Source: GCA-2705995 sp048267965
GTDB taxonomy: Bacteria; Bacteroidota; Bacteroidia; Flavobacteriales_G; Salibacteraceae
Direction: 5' to 3'
Length of the DNA stretch: 64,000 bases
Assembly: GCA_048267965.1 (NCBI GenBank)
Contig: JBLWWK010000001.1
Span: 496,001 to 560,000 of the forward strand
Positions 43,539 through 51,977 of the stretch are shown piece by piece. Position 1 is the first letter of the stretch; the number at the start of each line of letters is the position of its first letter. The translations under genes were made by a program, and so were the position numbers. The notes under the pieces are model-generated. The model made no database searches. It was given only the letters and a program-made list of their open reading frames with translations, and was not told where the DNA came from.

Positions 43539-44937
43539 CGAAAAAGACCATGCATTCGATGAGTCTTTTCGTGAGGCTTTCGAAAAAATGAATATACCTG
43601 CTCCCAACCAGAACATTTGGAAAAGCCTTGAAATGCGTTTGGCAGAAGATCGGGTAAATACGCGTATTTCTTTTGTTTGGCCTCTTCGCTGGGCAGCCAC
43701 CCTCTCTATTTTACTTTCTTTATCGGTGCCGTTAATTTTCGAAAAAGATCAACTTTTATCAGAGGTTCAAGAAGCCGAAAGTGCGAAACGTCAGTTTCAA
43801 CGAGCAATTGTTTCTCAATATTTAGCCAATAATTTATTAGAGAATTCTTCTGGAAATACGTCTCAAGATGAAAATTCGGTGCTTTCATCTGCTCCGATTC
43901 TTTTAGAAGAGAGACAATCGGTTCCTACAGAAAAACAAGCAACCACTCAATTTACTAACGGTGAGAACACACCCCCAGTAAACGCAATAATTTCTACAAC
44001 TTTTAACTCCCAAATTGCCGCGAAAGATCAAAAAAGAGTAAATCCGTCTACGGTAAACAATAGAGAAGCGGAACCGCTTGTTACGTTAGATTACCGTTCG
44101 GTGGTGTGGGCAGAAAACAAAGTAGAAAAGCAGTTGGTGAATCAACCCAATACTTTCGAACCCGTTGATTTTGCACGTCTTTCTGCCAAAAGAGAGAATT
44201 GGTATTTGGGGGCGTTTGTAGCACCGCAATTGGTAAGGCAGCACCACAGCACAGTGTTTTCTGATGCTTATCGGAATAACAATTCTGAAGGAACCAATTA
44301 CTTAGCAAGAGAATTTGAAGTTTTGCATTCTACTGTTCAAAAATCGATTGGTTTTGATGCGAAATTAGGATATCGACTAGGCAATAATTGGGAGATAGAG
44401 TCTGGGTTAAGTTTCTCTAGAATAAACGGGCATTTGTTAACCAGTTACAACGTTGAGCAGCAGTTAACTACGGTGAATATTGTAGAGTTTCCGGTTCCTT
44501 CGAGAACAGGCGATGGTTACGATATTATAACCACCACCGAAGTATCTTCGGTATCTAACTTCGATAGAGATACCTTAAGTTCTACATATACCTTGCAAAC
44601 CGTTGAGGTTCCACTGCAAGTGCGCTATGTGGGCAGAATGGGTAATTTCTCTTATTTTGTTTCATCGGGTGTTTCTGCGGTACTTTACACACAATTGAAA
44701 GAAGAGTCGGTATCGAGTCGTTACAACGATGTGCGTTACGAAAGAGTACAAGGCTCTGCACAATCTCCCAGTGTAAATTTATTGGTAGGAGCCGGACTCG
44801 GCTATCGTTTGGGCAGATCACTTGAAATTCGTGTAGAACCTCACTATCGAAGAGGTTTATTTACTCATCGCAAGTCGATCTTAAACGAGAACCGCAAATC
44901 GCTTGGTCTTAATACTGGCCTTGTTTATTCTTTTTAA
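43531..44937 (+). CDS. Putative anti-sigma / outer-membrane beta-barrel hybrid protein
   Basis: The 468-residue protein begins with a short cytoplasmic segment (about 50 residues, FREAFEKMNIPAPNQNIWKSLEMRL). One transmembrane helix follows (WAATLSILLSLSVPLIF). Next is a roughly 140-residue low-complexity periplasmic linker, then a C-terminal domain of amphipathic strands (WYLGAFVAPQLV, LGYRLGNNWEIESGLSF, LLVGAGLGYRLGRSLEIRVEPHYRRG) that looks like an outer-membrane barrel ending in LVYSF. The N-terminal part sits where an anti-sigma factor should, but no standard anti-sigma zinc motif is present. The cell location is unclear because it appears to combine inner- and outer-membrane parts. Confidence 0.7.
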   Translation: MSNEKDHAFDESFREAFEKMNIPAPNQNIWKSLEMRLAEDRVNTRISFVWPLRWAATLSILLSLSVPLIFEKDQLLSEVQEAESAKRQFQRAIVSQYLANNLLENSSGNTSQDENSVLSSAPILLEERQSVPTEKQATTQFTNGENTPPVNAIISTTFNSQIAAKDQKRVNPSTVNNREAEPLVTLDYRSVVWAENKVEKQLVNQPNTFEPVDFARLSAKRENWYLGAFVAPQLVRQHHSTVFSDAYRNNNSEGTNYLAREFEVLHSTVQKSIGFDAKLGYRLGNNWEIESGLSFSRINGHLLTSYNVEQQLTTVNIVEFPVPSRTGDGYDIITTTEVSSVSNFDRDTLSSTYTLQTVEVPLQVRYVGRMGNFSYFVSSGVSAVLYTQLKEESVSSRYNDVRYERVQGSAQSPSVNLLVGAGLGYRLGRSLEIRVEPHYRRGLFTHRKSILNENRKSLGLNTGLVYSF

Positions 44938-44966
44938 AAGCAACCCTTTTTATCTTTTAGGTATCT

Positions 44967-45695
44967 ATGATTGATACTATGCATTTGTTTATTTTCAAAA
45001 AGTTGGTGGAGTGTGCTCCAAAGCAAGACCGTTACCGTGTGGTGAAGTTTATTGGTAGCTTGTTGGTAGCCATTCTTTGTGTGGTGTTGCTTAGTGCACT
45101 TTCTGGTTGTTCTACCGAGAAAAGTGATGTAGTTGAATCAATAGAGTCGTGTATTCAAGAAAGCTCGAAAAACACAGCGGTTTCTTGCGAAGAAATTTAC
45201 CAACCCGTTTGCGGTTGCGATGGCCAAACGTATGCCAATGCATGTGAAGCGGTTTATGTGTATGGCGTGGCCAGTTGGACGGCCGGTGCTTGTGAAATTA
45301 GTGCCAATTGTGAAGAAGCAGAACCAGATTCTATTGCTTGTTTTAACAACTACGAACCTGTATGCGGCTGCAATGGAAAAACCTATCCGAATGCTTGTTG
45401 GGCAGAGGCACACCGAATTACAGAGTATACTTCTGGCAGATGCGGAACCACTTCTTTGAGTATTTGCCGAGGAGAAAGTTTAGAAATTGGAGTTCCTTTT
45501 AACGAAGAGAGAACCTACCAATGGATGCACGATGCTGGCTGCAACGATTGCTCTCAATTATTTATCTCTCCTCTAGAATCTAACATTTACGAATTGCAGG
45601 TGTTTTTAAAAGAAGAAGCAGGTAATTCGTTGAATTTATCTGCTCCTGTAGCTATCTACTTGTTTGATATAAAAGTGGAAAGCTGCTCTTATTAG
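44967..45695 (+). CDS. Lipoprotein with two Kazal-type protease inhibitor domains
   Basis: The 242-residue protein has an N-terminal hydrophobic segment ending LLSALSGCS, a lipobox with Cys near residue 49. Two Kazal-like domains follow: CEEIYQPVCGCDGQTYANAC (about residue 74) and CFNNYEPVCGCNGKTYPNAC (about residue 116), each closed by a later Cys. The last 90 residues form another domain with CNDCSQLF. Kazal domains inhibit serine proteases. They are mainly eukaryotic but occur in some Bacteroidota. It may be transcribed with the sigma factor pair, 29 bases upstream. It ends 4 bases from the convergent ybaB stop. Confidence 0.82.
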   Translation: MIDTMHLFIFKKLVECAPKQDRYRVVKFIGSLLVAILCVVLLSALSGCSTEKSDVVESIESCIQESSKNTAVSCEEIYQPVCGCDGQTYANACEAVYVYGVASWTAGACEISANCEEAEPDSIACFNNYEPVCGCNGKTYPNACWAEAHRITEYTSGRCGTTSLSICRGESLEIGVPFNEERTYQWMHDAGCNDCSQLFISPLESNIYELQVFLKEEAGNSLNLSAPVAIYLFDIKVESCSY

Positions 45696-45699
45696 GGCG

Positions 45700-46026
45700 T
45701 TACTTAAACAAGTTACCCAAACCACCCATACCTGGAATATTCGGCATAACATCTTTGGCTGCAGCAGAAAGTTCAGCTTCTTGCACAGCGTTGGCGTTTT
45801 CAATGGCTTTATTCACAGCCACAGTAAGTAAATCTTCTAATTCTTCTTTGTCGTAATCGGTTAATTCGCCAGCGATGGTTACTTCTTTCACTTTTCGGTT
45901 GGCGTCTGCAATAACCTTCACTTTGTTGTTTCCAGATTCTCCTGAAACAGAAATATGCTCTAGCTTTTGTTTGGCTTCTTCTACCTTCTTTTTTGCTTCA
46001 GCAATTTTTCCCATCATGTCGAACAT
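45700..46026 (-). CDS. ybaB: YbaB/EbfC nucleoid-associated protein
   Basis: The 108-residue protein matches the family: MFDMMGKIAEAKKKVEEAKQKLE, key words MMGKIAEAKKK and GNNKVKVIADANRKVKEVTI, with ELEDLLTVAVNKAIENA and a Gly-rich tail ending GLGNLF. It binds DNA as a dimer and shapes the nucleoid. It is the last gene of the divIC-like to ybaB operon, 12 bases after corA. Confidence 0.92.
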   Translation of the reverse strand: MFDMMGKIAEAKKKVEEAKQKLEHISVSGESGNNKVKVIADANRKVKEVTIAGELTDYDKEELEDLLTVAVNKAIENANAVQEAELSAAAKDVMPNIPGMGGLGNLFK

Positions 46027-46038
46027 ACACTCAAAAAT

Positions 46039-47103
46039 TTAAATCCAGTTTTTTCTTTTGAAATAATAAATCATGCCAATAAAAAGAATTAGCATAATGC
46101 AAAGCAAAACAAAGTATCCGTATTTAAAATCTAATTCGGGCATATTTTGAAAATTCATGCCGTAAAGTCCTGTTAAAAAACTGAGTGGAATAAAGATGGT
46201 AGAAATAACGGTAAGCACCTTCATTACCTCGTTGAGCTTACTACTTTGAAAGCTGTGGTATAAATCGGTGAGTCCGTTAATACTTTCCCGAAAAACTTCT
46301 GCAGAATCGTGAATGTGGTGAATGTGGTCGAGTAAATCTCCTAAGAACTTAGTAGTGCTTTTAGAAACTTTTGGGTTGGCACTTTTCTTTAAATTAATGA
46401 CTGATTCTTTTAAAGGAGTCACTGCTTTGCGGAGTTCAATAATTTCTTTTCTCAGTTGCTGAATTTTCAGCATAAAACTCTTATCAGAATATTGTTGACT
46501 ATAGATGGCGGTTTCTATTTCATCAATTTTAATCTGAATCATTTCTTCAACGAAATAATAATGGTCAACAATGGTATCGAGCAAAGCGTAAACCAAATAA
46601 TCAGGACCTGAATTTCGGATCCTACCAATAGATTTGCGAATTCTGTTTCTTACACCGCCAAAAACATCTCCAGGAAATTGCTGAAAAGAAAGCACATAAT
46701 TATCGCCTAATATTAGGCTGATTTGCTCTTTGTTTAACTCGTTTTTGTCGGTAACATTGAGCATAATGGCCGAGAAGAAGATAAAGTTTTCGTGCTCTTC
46801 GATTTTAGGTCGGTTGTCTATGTTGGCAATATCTTCGAGCACCAATGGGTGAAGATGAAAGAGCTTACCAACGCTTTCGATCGATTTAGTTTCATGAATT
46901 CCGTCTAAATCGAACCAGTTCACACAGTTTTCTTTTACGGTAAAAGAAGGTGCTTCAATGGCTGGATGTTGAGCTTCTGTTATTTCTTGGTTGTTATACC
47001 GCATTACCGATAATTCGATAGAACGTTTATTCTCTTCGCCCGTATAGATCAGAGTTCCCGGAGCGGTTCCTATCTTTTTTCTAAAATCAGACTTCCCAAT
47101 CAT
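46039..47103 (-). CDS. corA: CorA-type Mg2+/Co2+ transporter
   Basis: The 354-residue protein has the cytoplasmic funnel domain, the long stalk helix, and two C-terminal transmembrane helices. The signature GMN occurs in LTGLYGMNFQNMPELDF near residue 318, followed by a short lysine-rich tail (YYFKRKNWI). It mediates passive Mg2+ uptake. Its ATG shares ATGA with the stop of the mscS gene, a sign of translational coupling. Confidence 0.93.
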   Translation of the reverse strand: MIGKSDFRKKIGTAPGTLIYTGEENKRSIELSVMRYNNQEITEAQHPAIEAPSFTVKENCVNWFDLDGIHETKSIESVGKLFHLHPLVLEDIANIDNRPKIEEHENFIFFSAIMLNVTDKNELNKEQISLILGDNYVLSFQQFPGDVFGGVRNRIRKSIGRIRNSGPDYLVYALLDTIVDHYYFVEEMIQIKIDEIETAIYSQQYSDKSFMLKIQQLRKEIIELRKAVTPLKESVINLKKSANPKVSKSTTKFLGDLLDHIHHIHDSAEVFRESINGLTDLYHSFQSSKLNEVMKVLTVISTIFIPLSFLTGLYGMNFQNMPELDFKYGYFVLLCIMLILFIGMIYYFKRKNWI

Positions 47104-47990
47104 ATTTTTTCAGATGGGTTTTTAATCGTAACGGTTCTATGCGGATAAGGAATTTCGATATCAGTTTCTTGGTCGAAACGCTTCTTAATAGTGCGGTTAA
47201 GATCGTATTTCATCATTACGCCTTCAATCGGGTCTCTCGACCAAATGTATGCCCTAAGTACTACACCATTTTCTACCCATTTAGTCATTCTTACGACTAC
47301 CAACGGAAGGTTGTCTGCCCGTTCTTGCTCAGTTCTTGCGTCTAATAAACTCGGGTGTTTCTCAGCTTCTTCTTGAATTAGCGCAATGGCTTTATCTACA
47401 TTACTGTCTAGGCTAATGGTGTATTCGCAAAACTCACAAACACGGTTGTCGTTAATGTTCAGGTTAATAATCGTTTCAGAACTAATAATGGAATTGGGTA
47501 TAATAATGCGCTTATTTTCAAAATTGTTGATTACCACATGGCGCAGTGTTATGTCTTCTACAATGCCACTGTACTTATCAGAAATATTGATCCAATCGCC
47601 TACTCTAAAAGGCTTGAAAATCACAATGAAAATCCCGCCAATAATATTCGAGAAGGCTTGTTGAGAAGCAAAACCGAGAATAGCTGCAAAAATACCAGCA
47701 CTGGCAAACAGCGTTAAACTCAAGCTATGAAGAGAAGGGATGGTATAAATAATTAAACCAGCAGCAATGGAGAAAACGATTAGCGAAGTGGCATTTTTTA
47801 AAAATAAATACCGGGTTTTGTCAACGCGTAACTCTTTAGAAGAATCGTTAAAATAATTATTCAAGAAAATCCGTAGGAACCGGTTAATCAAAATAGCGAT
47901 AACCAGCACCAACAGAGCTTGCAGATAGTTTTCGTAACCTTCTGCAAGCTGTACTAAATCGTTCAATATAGATTTAGCTGTATCCATCAA
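47100..47990 (-). CDS. Mechanosensitive channel of the MscS family (second copy)
   Basis: The 296-residue protein has three to four N-terminal helices, the TM3 segment AGIFAAILGFASQQAFSNIIGGIF, and the beta domain FKPFRVGDWINISDKYSGIVEDI and NKRIIIPNSIISSE. It ends in IEIPYPHRTVTIKNPSEKI. It differs strongly from the channel at 15.8 kb. Its start overlaps the end of mutB by 17 bases and its stop overlaps the start of corA, so it is part of the mut/corA operon. Confidence 0.9.
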   Translation of the reverse strand: MMDTAKSILNDLVQLAEGYENYLQALLVLVIAILINRFLRIFLNNYFNDSSKELRVDKTRYLFLKNATSLIVFSIAAGLIIYTIPSLHSLSLTLFASAGIFAAILGFASQQAFSNIIGGIFIVIFKPFRVGDWINISDKYSGIVEDITLRHVVINNFENKRIIIPNSIISSETIINLNINDNRVCEFCEYTISLDSNVDKAIALIQEEAEKHPSLLDARTEQERADNLPLVVVRMTKWVENGVVLRAYIWSRDPIEGVMMKYDLNRTIKKRFDQETDIEIPYPHRTVTIKNPSEKI

Positions 47991-50112
47991 TTAGAATTTG
48001 TAAAATTTTCTGGGCAGCTAGGGTAATTTTGGTACCTGGTCCGAAAACACCTGCAACCCCTGTGTTGTATAAGAAATCGTAGTCTTGTTCTGGAATTACT
48101 CCGCCAACAATTACCATAATATCTTCTCGATCTAGCTTTTTAAGTTCTTCGATTACTTGTGGAACCAAGGTTTTGTGACCAGCCGCTAGCGAAGAAACAC
48201 CTAAGATATGGACATCGTTTTCAACTGCTTGTTTGGCAGCTTCTTCAGGAGTTTGAAAAAGAGGGCCAATATCTACATCAAAGCCTATATCGGCAAAAGA
48301 AGTAGCAATTACCTTAGCACCACGGTCGTGGCCATCTTGCCCCATTTTAGCCACCATAATTCGTGGTCTTCTACCCTCTAAAGCTGCAAACTCGTCTGCT
48401 AAACCTTTTGCAGTAGAGAAATCTTGATCTTGTTTTGCCTCGCTCGAATACACGCCTGAGATTGATTTTATAGTTGCTTTATATCGGCCAAAATGTTTCT
48501 CCATGGCTTGAGAAATTTCACCAAGTGTAGCTCTTTTTCTAGCAGCATCCACAGCTAAATCAAGCAAGTTTCCTTTTTCGCCACCCGCACAGTTTTCAAG
48601 CGCAACTAAAGCCGCTTGGCAAGCGGCTTCGTCTCTGTTTTCTTTTACTTGCTGTAAACTAGCAATTTGAGAAAGTCGAACTTTGGTATTATCTACTTCT
48701 AAGATATCAATTTCTTCTTTCTCTTCGGTTTCGTAGCGGTTCACCCCTACAATGATATCTTTTCCGCTATCAATTCTCGCTTGTTTGCGAGCTGCAGCTT
48801 CTTCAATTCTCATTTTAGGCAGACCAGTTTCTATGGCTTTGGCCATGCCGCCCAACTCTTCAACTTCTTCGATTAGTTTCCAAGCGCGATTCATAATCTG
48901 CTCGGTTAAGTGCTCTACATAATAAGAACCACCCCAAGGATCTACAGAAGAGGTGATTCCTGTTTCTTCTTGTAAATAGAGTTGGGTGTTTCTCGCTATT
49001 CTCGCGCTAAAATCGGTAGGGAGCGCAATGGCTTCATCAAGAGCGTTGGTGTGTAAAGATTGAGTACCGCCAAATGCAGCAGCCAATGCTTCAATGCAAG
49101 TTCGGGCAACGTTGTTATACGGGTCTTGCTCGGTTAAGCTGTATCCAGATGTTTGGCAGTGCGTACGAAGCGCCATGGATTTGGCGTTAGTTGGGTTGAA
49201 TTGTTTTACCAATTTCGCCCAAATCATACGAGCTGCACGCATTTTCGCAATTTCCATAAAGTGGTTCATACCGATAGCCCAGAAGAAACTCAAACGTGGA
49301 GCAAACTCATCGATTTTTAATCCCGCTTTAATGCCAGATCGAATATATTCTAAACCATCTGCCAAGGTGTAAGCCAGCTCAATATCTGCCGTAGCTCCCG
49401 CTTCTTGCATGTGATAGCCAGAAATTGAAATCGAATTGAATTTGGGCATTTTCTGAGAAGTGTACTCGAAAATATCTGAGATAATTCTCATCGAATGTTC
49501 GGGTGGGTAGATGTAGGTATTTCTTACCATAAACTCTTTCAGAATATCGTTTTGGATGGTTCCTGAAAGCTTTTCGGGAGCAACGCCTTGCTCTTCTGCT
49601 GCCACAATGTAAAACGCCATTATCGGAATTACCGCTCCGTTCATGGTCATTGAAACCGACATCTTATCAAGCGGAATCTGGTCGAAGAGGATTTTCATGT
49701 CTTCTACCGAATCGATGGCAACACCTGCTTTTCCTACATCACCCACCACTCGAGGATGGTCAGAATCGTAGCCTCTGTGCGTAGCTAAATCGAAAGCAAC
49801 AGAAAGACCTTTTTGACCAGCAGCAAGGTTTCTACGGTAAAAAGCATTGGATTCTTCTGCGGTAGAAAAACCAGCATATTGGCGAATAGTCCAAGGGCGA
49901 GAAACGTACATGGTGCTGTACGGTCCGCGCAAAAAAGGGGGTAAACCAGCAACGTAACCCACATGACCTATTTTTTCTCGATCAGCCGCTGTGTATTGTG
50001 CTTTAAGGGTAATTTTTTCTTGTGTATTCCAAACAACTGCGGCCTCTTTTTCGGTAGGAACCGAATTGCTGTTTTCTATGGTATAATCTACTTGACTAAA
50101 GTCTTTTCTCAT
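47974..50112 (-). CDS. mutB: Methylmalonyl-CoA mutase large subunit
   Basis: The 712-residue enzyme interconverts succinyl-CoA and (R)-methylmalonyl-CoA with adenosylcobalamin. The catalytic barrel has RPWTIRQYAGFSTAEESN, FDLATHRGYDSDHPRV and TNALDEAIALPTDFSARIARNTQ. The C-terminal B12-binding domain has the base-off signature KMGQDGHDRGAKVIATSFAD (about residue 585) and VGVSSLAAGHKTL-like LGVSSLAAGHKTL. It forms a heterodimer with the product of mutA, whose stop is 3 bases upstream. A full TTCGGTAGGAACCGAA palindrome lies at 50050-50065 within the N-terminal codons. Confidence 0.97.
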   Translation of the reverse strand: MRKDFSQVDYTIENSNSVPTEKEAAVVWNTQEKITLKAQYTAADREKIGHVGYVAGLPPFLRGPYSTMYVSRPWTIRQYAGFSTAEESNAFYRRNLAAGQKGLSVAFDLATHRGYDSDHPRVVGDVGKAGVAIDSVEDMKILFDQIPLDKMSVSMTMNGAVIPIMAFYIVAAEEQGVAPEKLSGTIQNDILKEFMVRNTYIYPPEHSMRIISDIFEYTSQKMPKFNSISISGYHMQEAGATADIELAYTLADGLEYIRSGIKAGLKIDEFAPRLSFFWAIGMNHFMEIAKMRAARMIWAKLVKQFNPTNAKSMALRTHCQTSGYSLTEQDPYNNVARTCIEALAAAFGGTQSLHTNALDEAIALPTDFSARIARNTQLYLQEETGITSSVDPWGGSYYVEHLTEQIMNRAWKLIEEVEELGGMAKAIETGLPKMRIEEAAARKQARIDSGKDIIVGVNRYETEEKEEIDILEVDNTKVRLSQIASLQQVKENRDEAACQAALVALENCAGGEKGNLLDLAVDAARKRATLGEISQAMEKHFGRYKATIKSISGVYSSEAKQDQDFSTAKGLADEFAALEGRRPRIMVAKMGQDGHDRGAKVIATSFADIGFDVDIGPLFQTPEEAAKQAVENDVHILGVSSLAAGHKTLVPQVIEELKKLDREDIMVIVGGVIPEQDYDFLYNTGVAGVFGPGTKITLAAQKILQILIDGYS

Positions 50113-50115
50113 GGC

Positions 50116-51501
50116 TTAAGCGTTTGAAGCTTCAAAATCTTGTGTAAGTCGAAAGGGAGTTAAGGCTAAATCGTTTTTGCGAAGTGGAGAAGGTTTAGCT
50201 TCTTGTTTTTCTTCGACATCGTTTACGTATTTATTTACGCCTACCACGGTGATTTTTTGTTCTTGTAGGGCTGTTTTTTGAAGGTCGGCTTGTTTCGCGA
50301 TTTCGCGTTGTACGGTTCCTTCTAAAATAGCTTTTGTAAACCCATTTTGCTTTTCAACGGCTAAGAAATAATTCCACGCTTTCTCGGCCAATTGATTAAT
50401 AATGTTGTTCATCAAGTAAGAACCAGCTGAGGGATCGATGATTTTATTGAGACCGCTTTCTTCTTTCAACATCAGTTGAATATTGGTGGCCATTCTCTGA
50501 CCCAATGACTCTTTCTGTTTGCTGAGCGCAGAATCGAAAGGAGTTACGGTTATCATGTTAGCACCACCAATTGCAGCTGCCATTGCTGAAGTTGTGTCTC
50601 GCAAAAGATTGTTGTAAACATCTTTAGAGGTGTGGTAAAAGCGCGATGTTCTGCTATGGATAAACGTATTGGTAGAGCAAGCGTGTTGAGGATTGTATTC
50701 TTCAATTATTTTGGCCCAAAGTGCTCTAAAAACTTTGATTTTAGCGATTTCGAAGAAGTAAGAAGTTCCGCTAGAAAGTTCGAATTGGAAAAAAGAAGCA
50801 GCATCATCTATCGAAATGTTCTTTTCGAGAAGCTGAACCAGTAATTCGTGCCCTTCTGCGAGTGCATAGCCAATTTCTTGAGCAATAGAACTTCCTGCAT
50901 CGTGAAATTTAGAACCATTTACTAAAATAGTTCTCATATTAGGCAATGCTTTTTTTACTCGAATAGCTTCTGTTAGGGCATTCTCGGTAGCGAGGTTTTC
51001 TAAGTTGCCAGAAAGTAAGCTTTCAGAAAAGGCGTCTATTTCAACTGCTCCGTTTACTTGATCTGGGGTGGTGTTGTGTTCCTTCAGATAAGTCTCAAAA
51101 CCAGCAAGGTTAAAAGCGTTGTAAGAAGGTTTCAAGAACACTTCTATGTAGGGAAGCTCTACTTCGTTTAAAAAGCTGAATTGCTCAAATTGGCCAGAAA
51201 AACTGACAGCAGTAGAACCCGCCATTAGTGCAGCTAGAACATCAGTATTTTGAGAAATATTTGGTTGAAAATCACGATTGATATGCCAATCGTTGTTTTC
51301 GATTTTAGCTTGGTCTTGTAAGCTTTTTTCTTTGATGAGTAACTTAGAATTCTCGTGATTGTAAACTGGGTTTACGTGCAGGTTTTCTAAGTTGTTGTGA
51401 GTAATGTCTTCGAGTGATTTTCCCTTTAGGTCACCGGCAATTTTATCGAGCCATTGGTGAATAGAATTAGAAGGGAAATCAGCTAAAAATTGCTTATCCA
51501 T
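50116..51501 (-). CDS. mutA: Methylmalonyl-CoA mutase small subunit
   Basis: The 461-residue protein is related to MutB but lacks catalytic residues and any B12-binding domain, as expected for the structural subunit: NTFIHSRTSRFYHTSKDVYNN, GGANMITVTPFDSALSKQ and GLNKIIDPSAGSYLMNNII are visible. It is shorter than subunits that retain a degenerate cobalamin domain. It lies between the divIC-like gene and mutB in one operon. Confidence 0.94.
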   Translation of the reverse strand: MDKQFLADFPSNSIHQWLDKIAGDLKGKSLEDITHNNLENLHVNPVYNHENSKLLIKEKSLQDQAKIENNDWHINRDFQPNISQNTDVLAALMAGSTAVSFSGQFEQFSFLNEVELPYIEVFLKPSYNAFNLAGFETYLKEHNTTPDQVNGAVEIDAFSESLLSGNLENLATENALTEAIRVKKALPNMRTILVNGSKFHDAGSSIAQEIGYALAEGHELLVQLLEKNISIDDAASFFQFELSSGTSYFFEIAKIKVFRALWAKIIEEYNPQHACSTNTFIHSRTSRFYHTSKDVYNNLLRDTTSAMAAAIGGANMITVTPFDSALSKQKESLGQRMATNIQLMLKEESGLNKIIDPSAGSYLMNNIINQLAEKAWNYFLAVEKQNGFTKAILEGTVQREIAKQADLQKTALQEQKITVVGVNKYVNDVEEKQEAKPSPLRKNDLALTPFRLTQDFEASNA

Positions 51502-51564
51502 GCAAACAGTGTTTAGAATGCTAAAGTAAGTATTTAGGCAGGGAAGAGGGGAATTTATAAACGG

Positions 51565-51870
51565 CTAATCTTGTGGTTCGGGTACAATTACAAAAAGATC
51601 TTCTTCGGGTCTTTTCATGAGGTACTTTTCGCGGGCAAATTTTTCGAGTTGCTCTTTGCTGGTTAAGAGCTCGTCTAAATCGTTTTTAGTGATTTCAATT
51701 TGCTCGATGTAAAACTCTTTTTGTTGTTCTAGTTGATAGATTTCGTAGCGTAATTGCATTTGACTAATCAAATCGTTTTGGTCGAAAAACAGCAGCCAGA
51801 TGCCAAACACAATCAAAGAAAGAATGTATTTGTTTTTAAGAGTGCTGGGTATGTGAAACTTACGCTTCAT
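51565..51870 (-). CDS. DivIC/FtsB-type septum formation initiator protein
   Basis: The 101-residue bitopic protein has a single N-terminal transmembrane helix (YILSLIVFGIWLLFF) and a coiled coil (LEQQKEFYIEQIEITKNDLDELLTSKEQLEKFAREKY, key words EQLEKFAREKYLMKRPEEDLF). This is the standard layout of the divisome protein DivIC/FtsB. It is the likely first gene of the operon with mutA. A TAnnTTTG promoter was not recognised. Confidence 0.88.
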   Translation of the reverse strand: MKRKFHIPSTLKNKYILSLIVFGIWLLFFDQNDLISQMQLRYEIYQLEQQKEFYIEQIEITKNDLDELLTSKEQLEKFAREKYLMKRPEEDLFVIVPEPQD

Positions 51871-51921
51871 GAGTTTTGTTTGAGTTGCGTATCAAAAGTA
51901 CTGAGGTTCTTTATAAAAAAG

Positions 51922-51955
51922 AAAAACCTCTGTTGAATTTATCAACAGAGGTTTT
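51922..51955 (-). terminator. Terminator of pruA
   Basis: Perfect arms AAAACCTCTGTTGA / TCAACAGAGGTTTT with a five-base loop, 22 bases after the pruA stop. It precedes the divIC-like gene. Confidence 0.85.
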
Positions 51956-51977
51956 AAACTGATTGTGTTTGCCAGAA

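Noticed and set aside
51502..51564. Cobalamin riboswitch upstream of mutA/mutB
   Set aside because: The gap is only 63 bases and no B12-box-like sequence is visible; the operon probably starts before the divIC-like gene.
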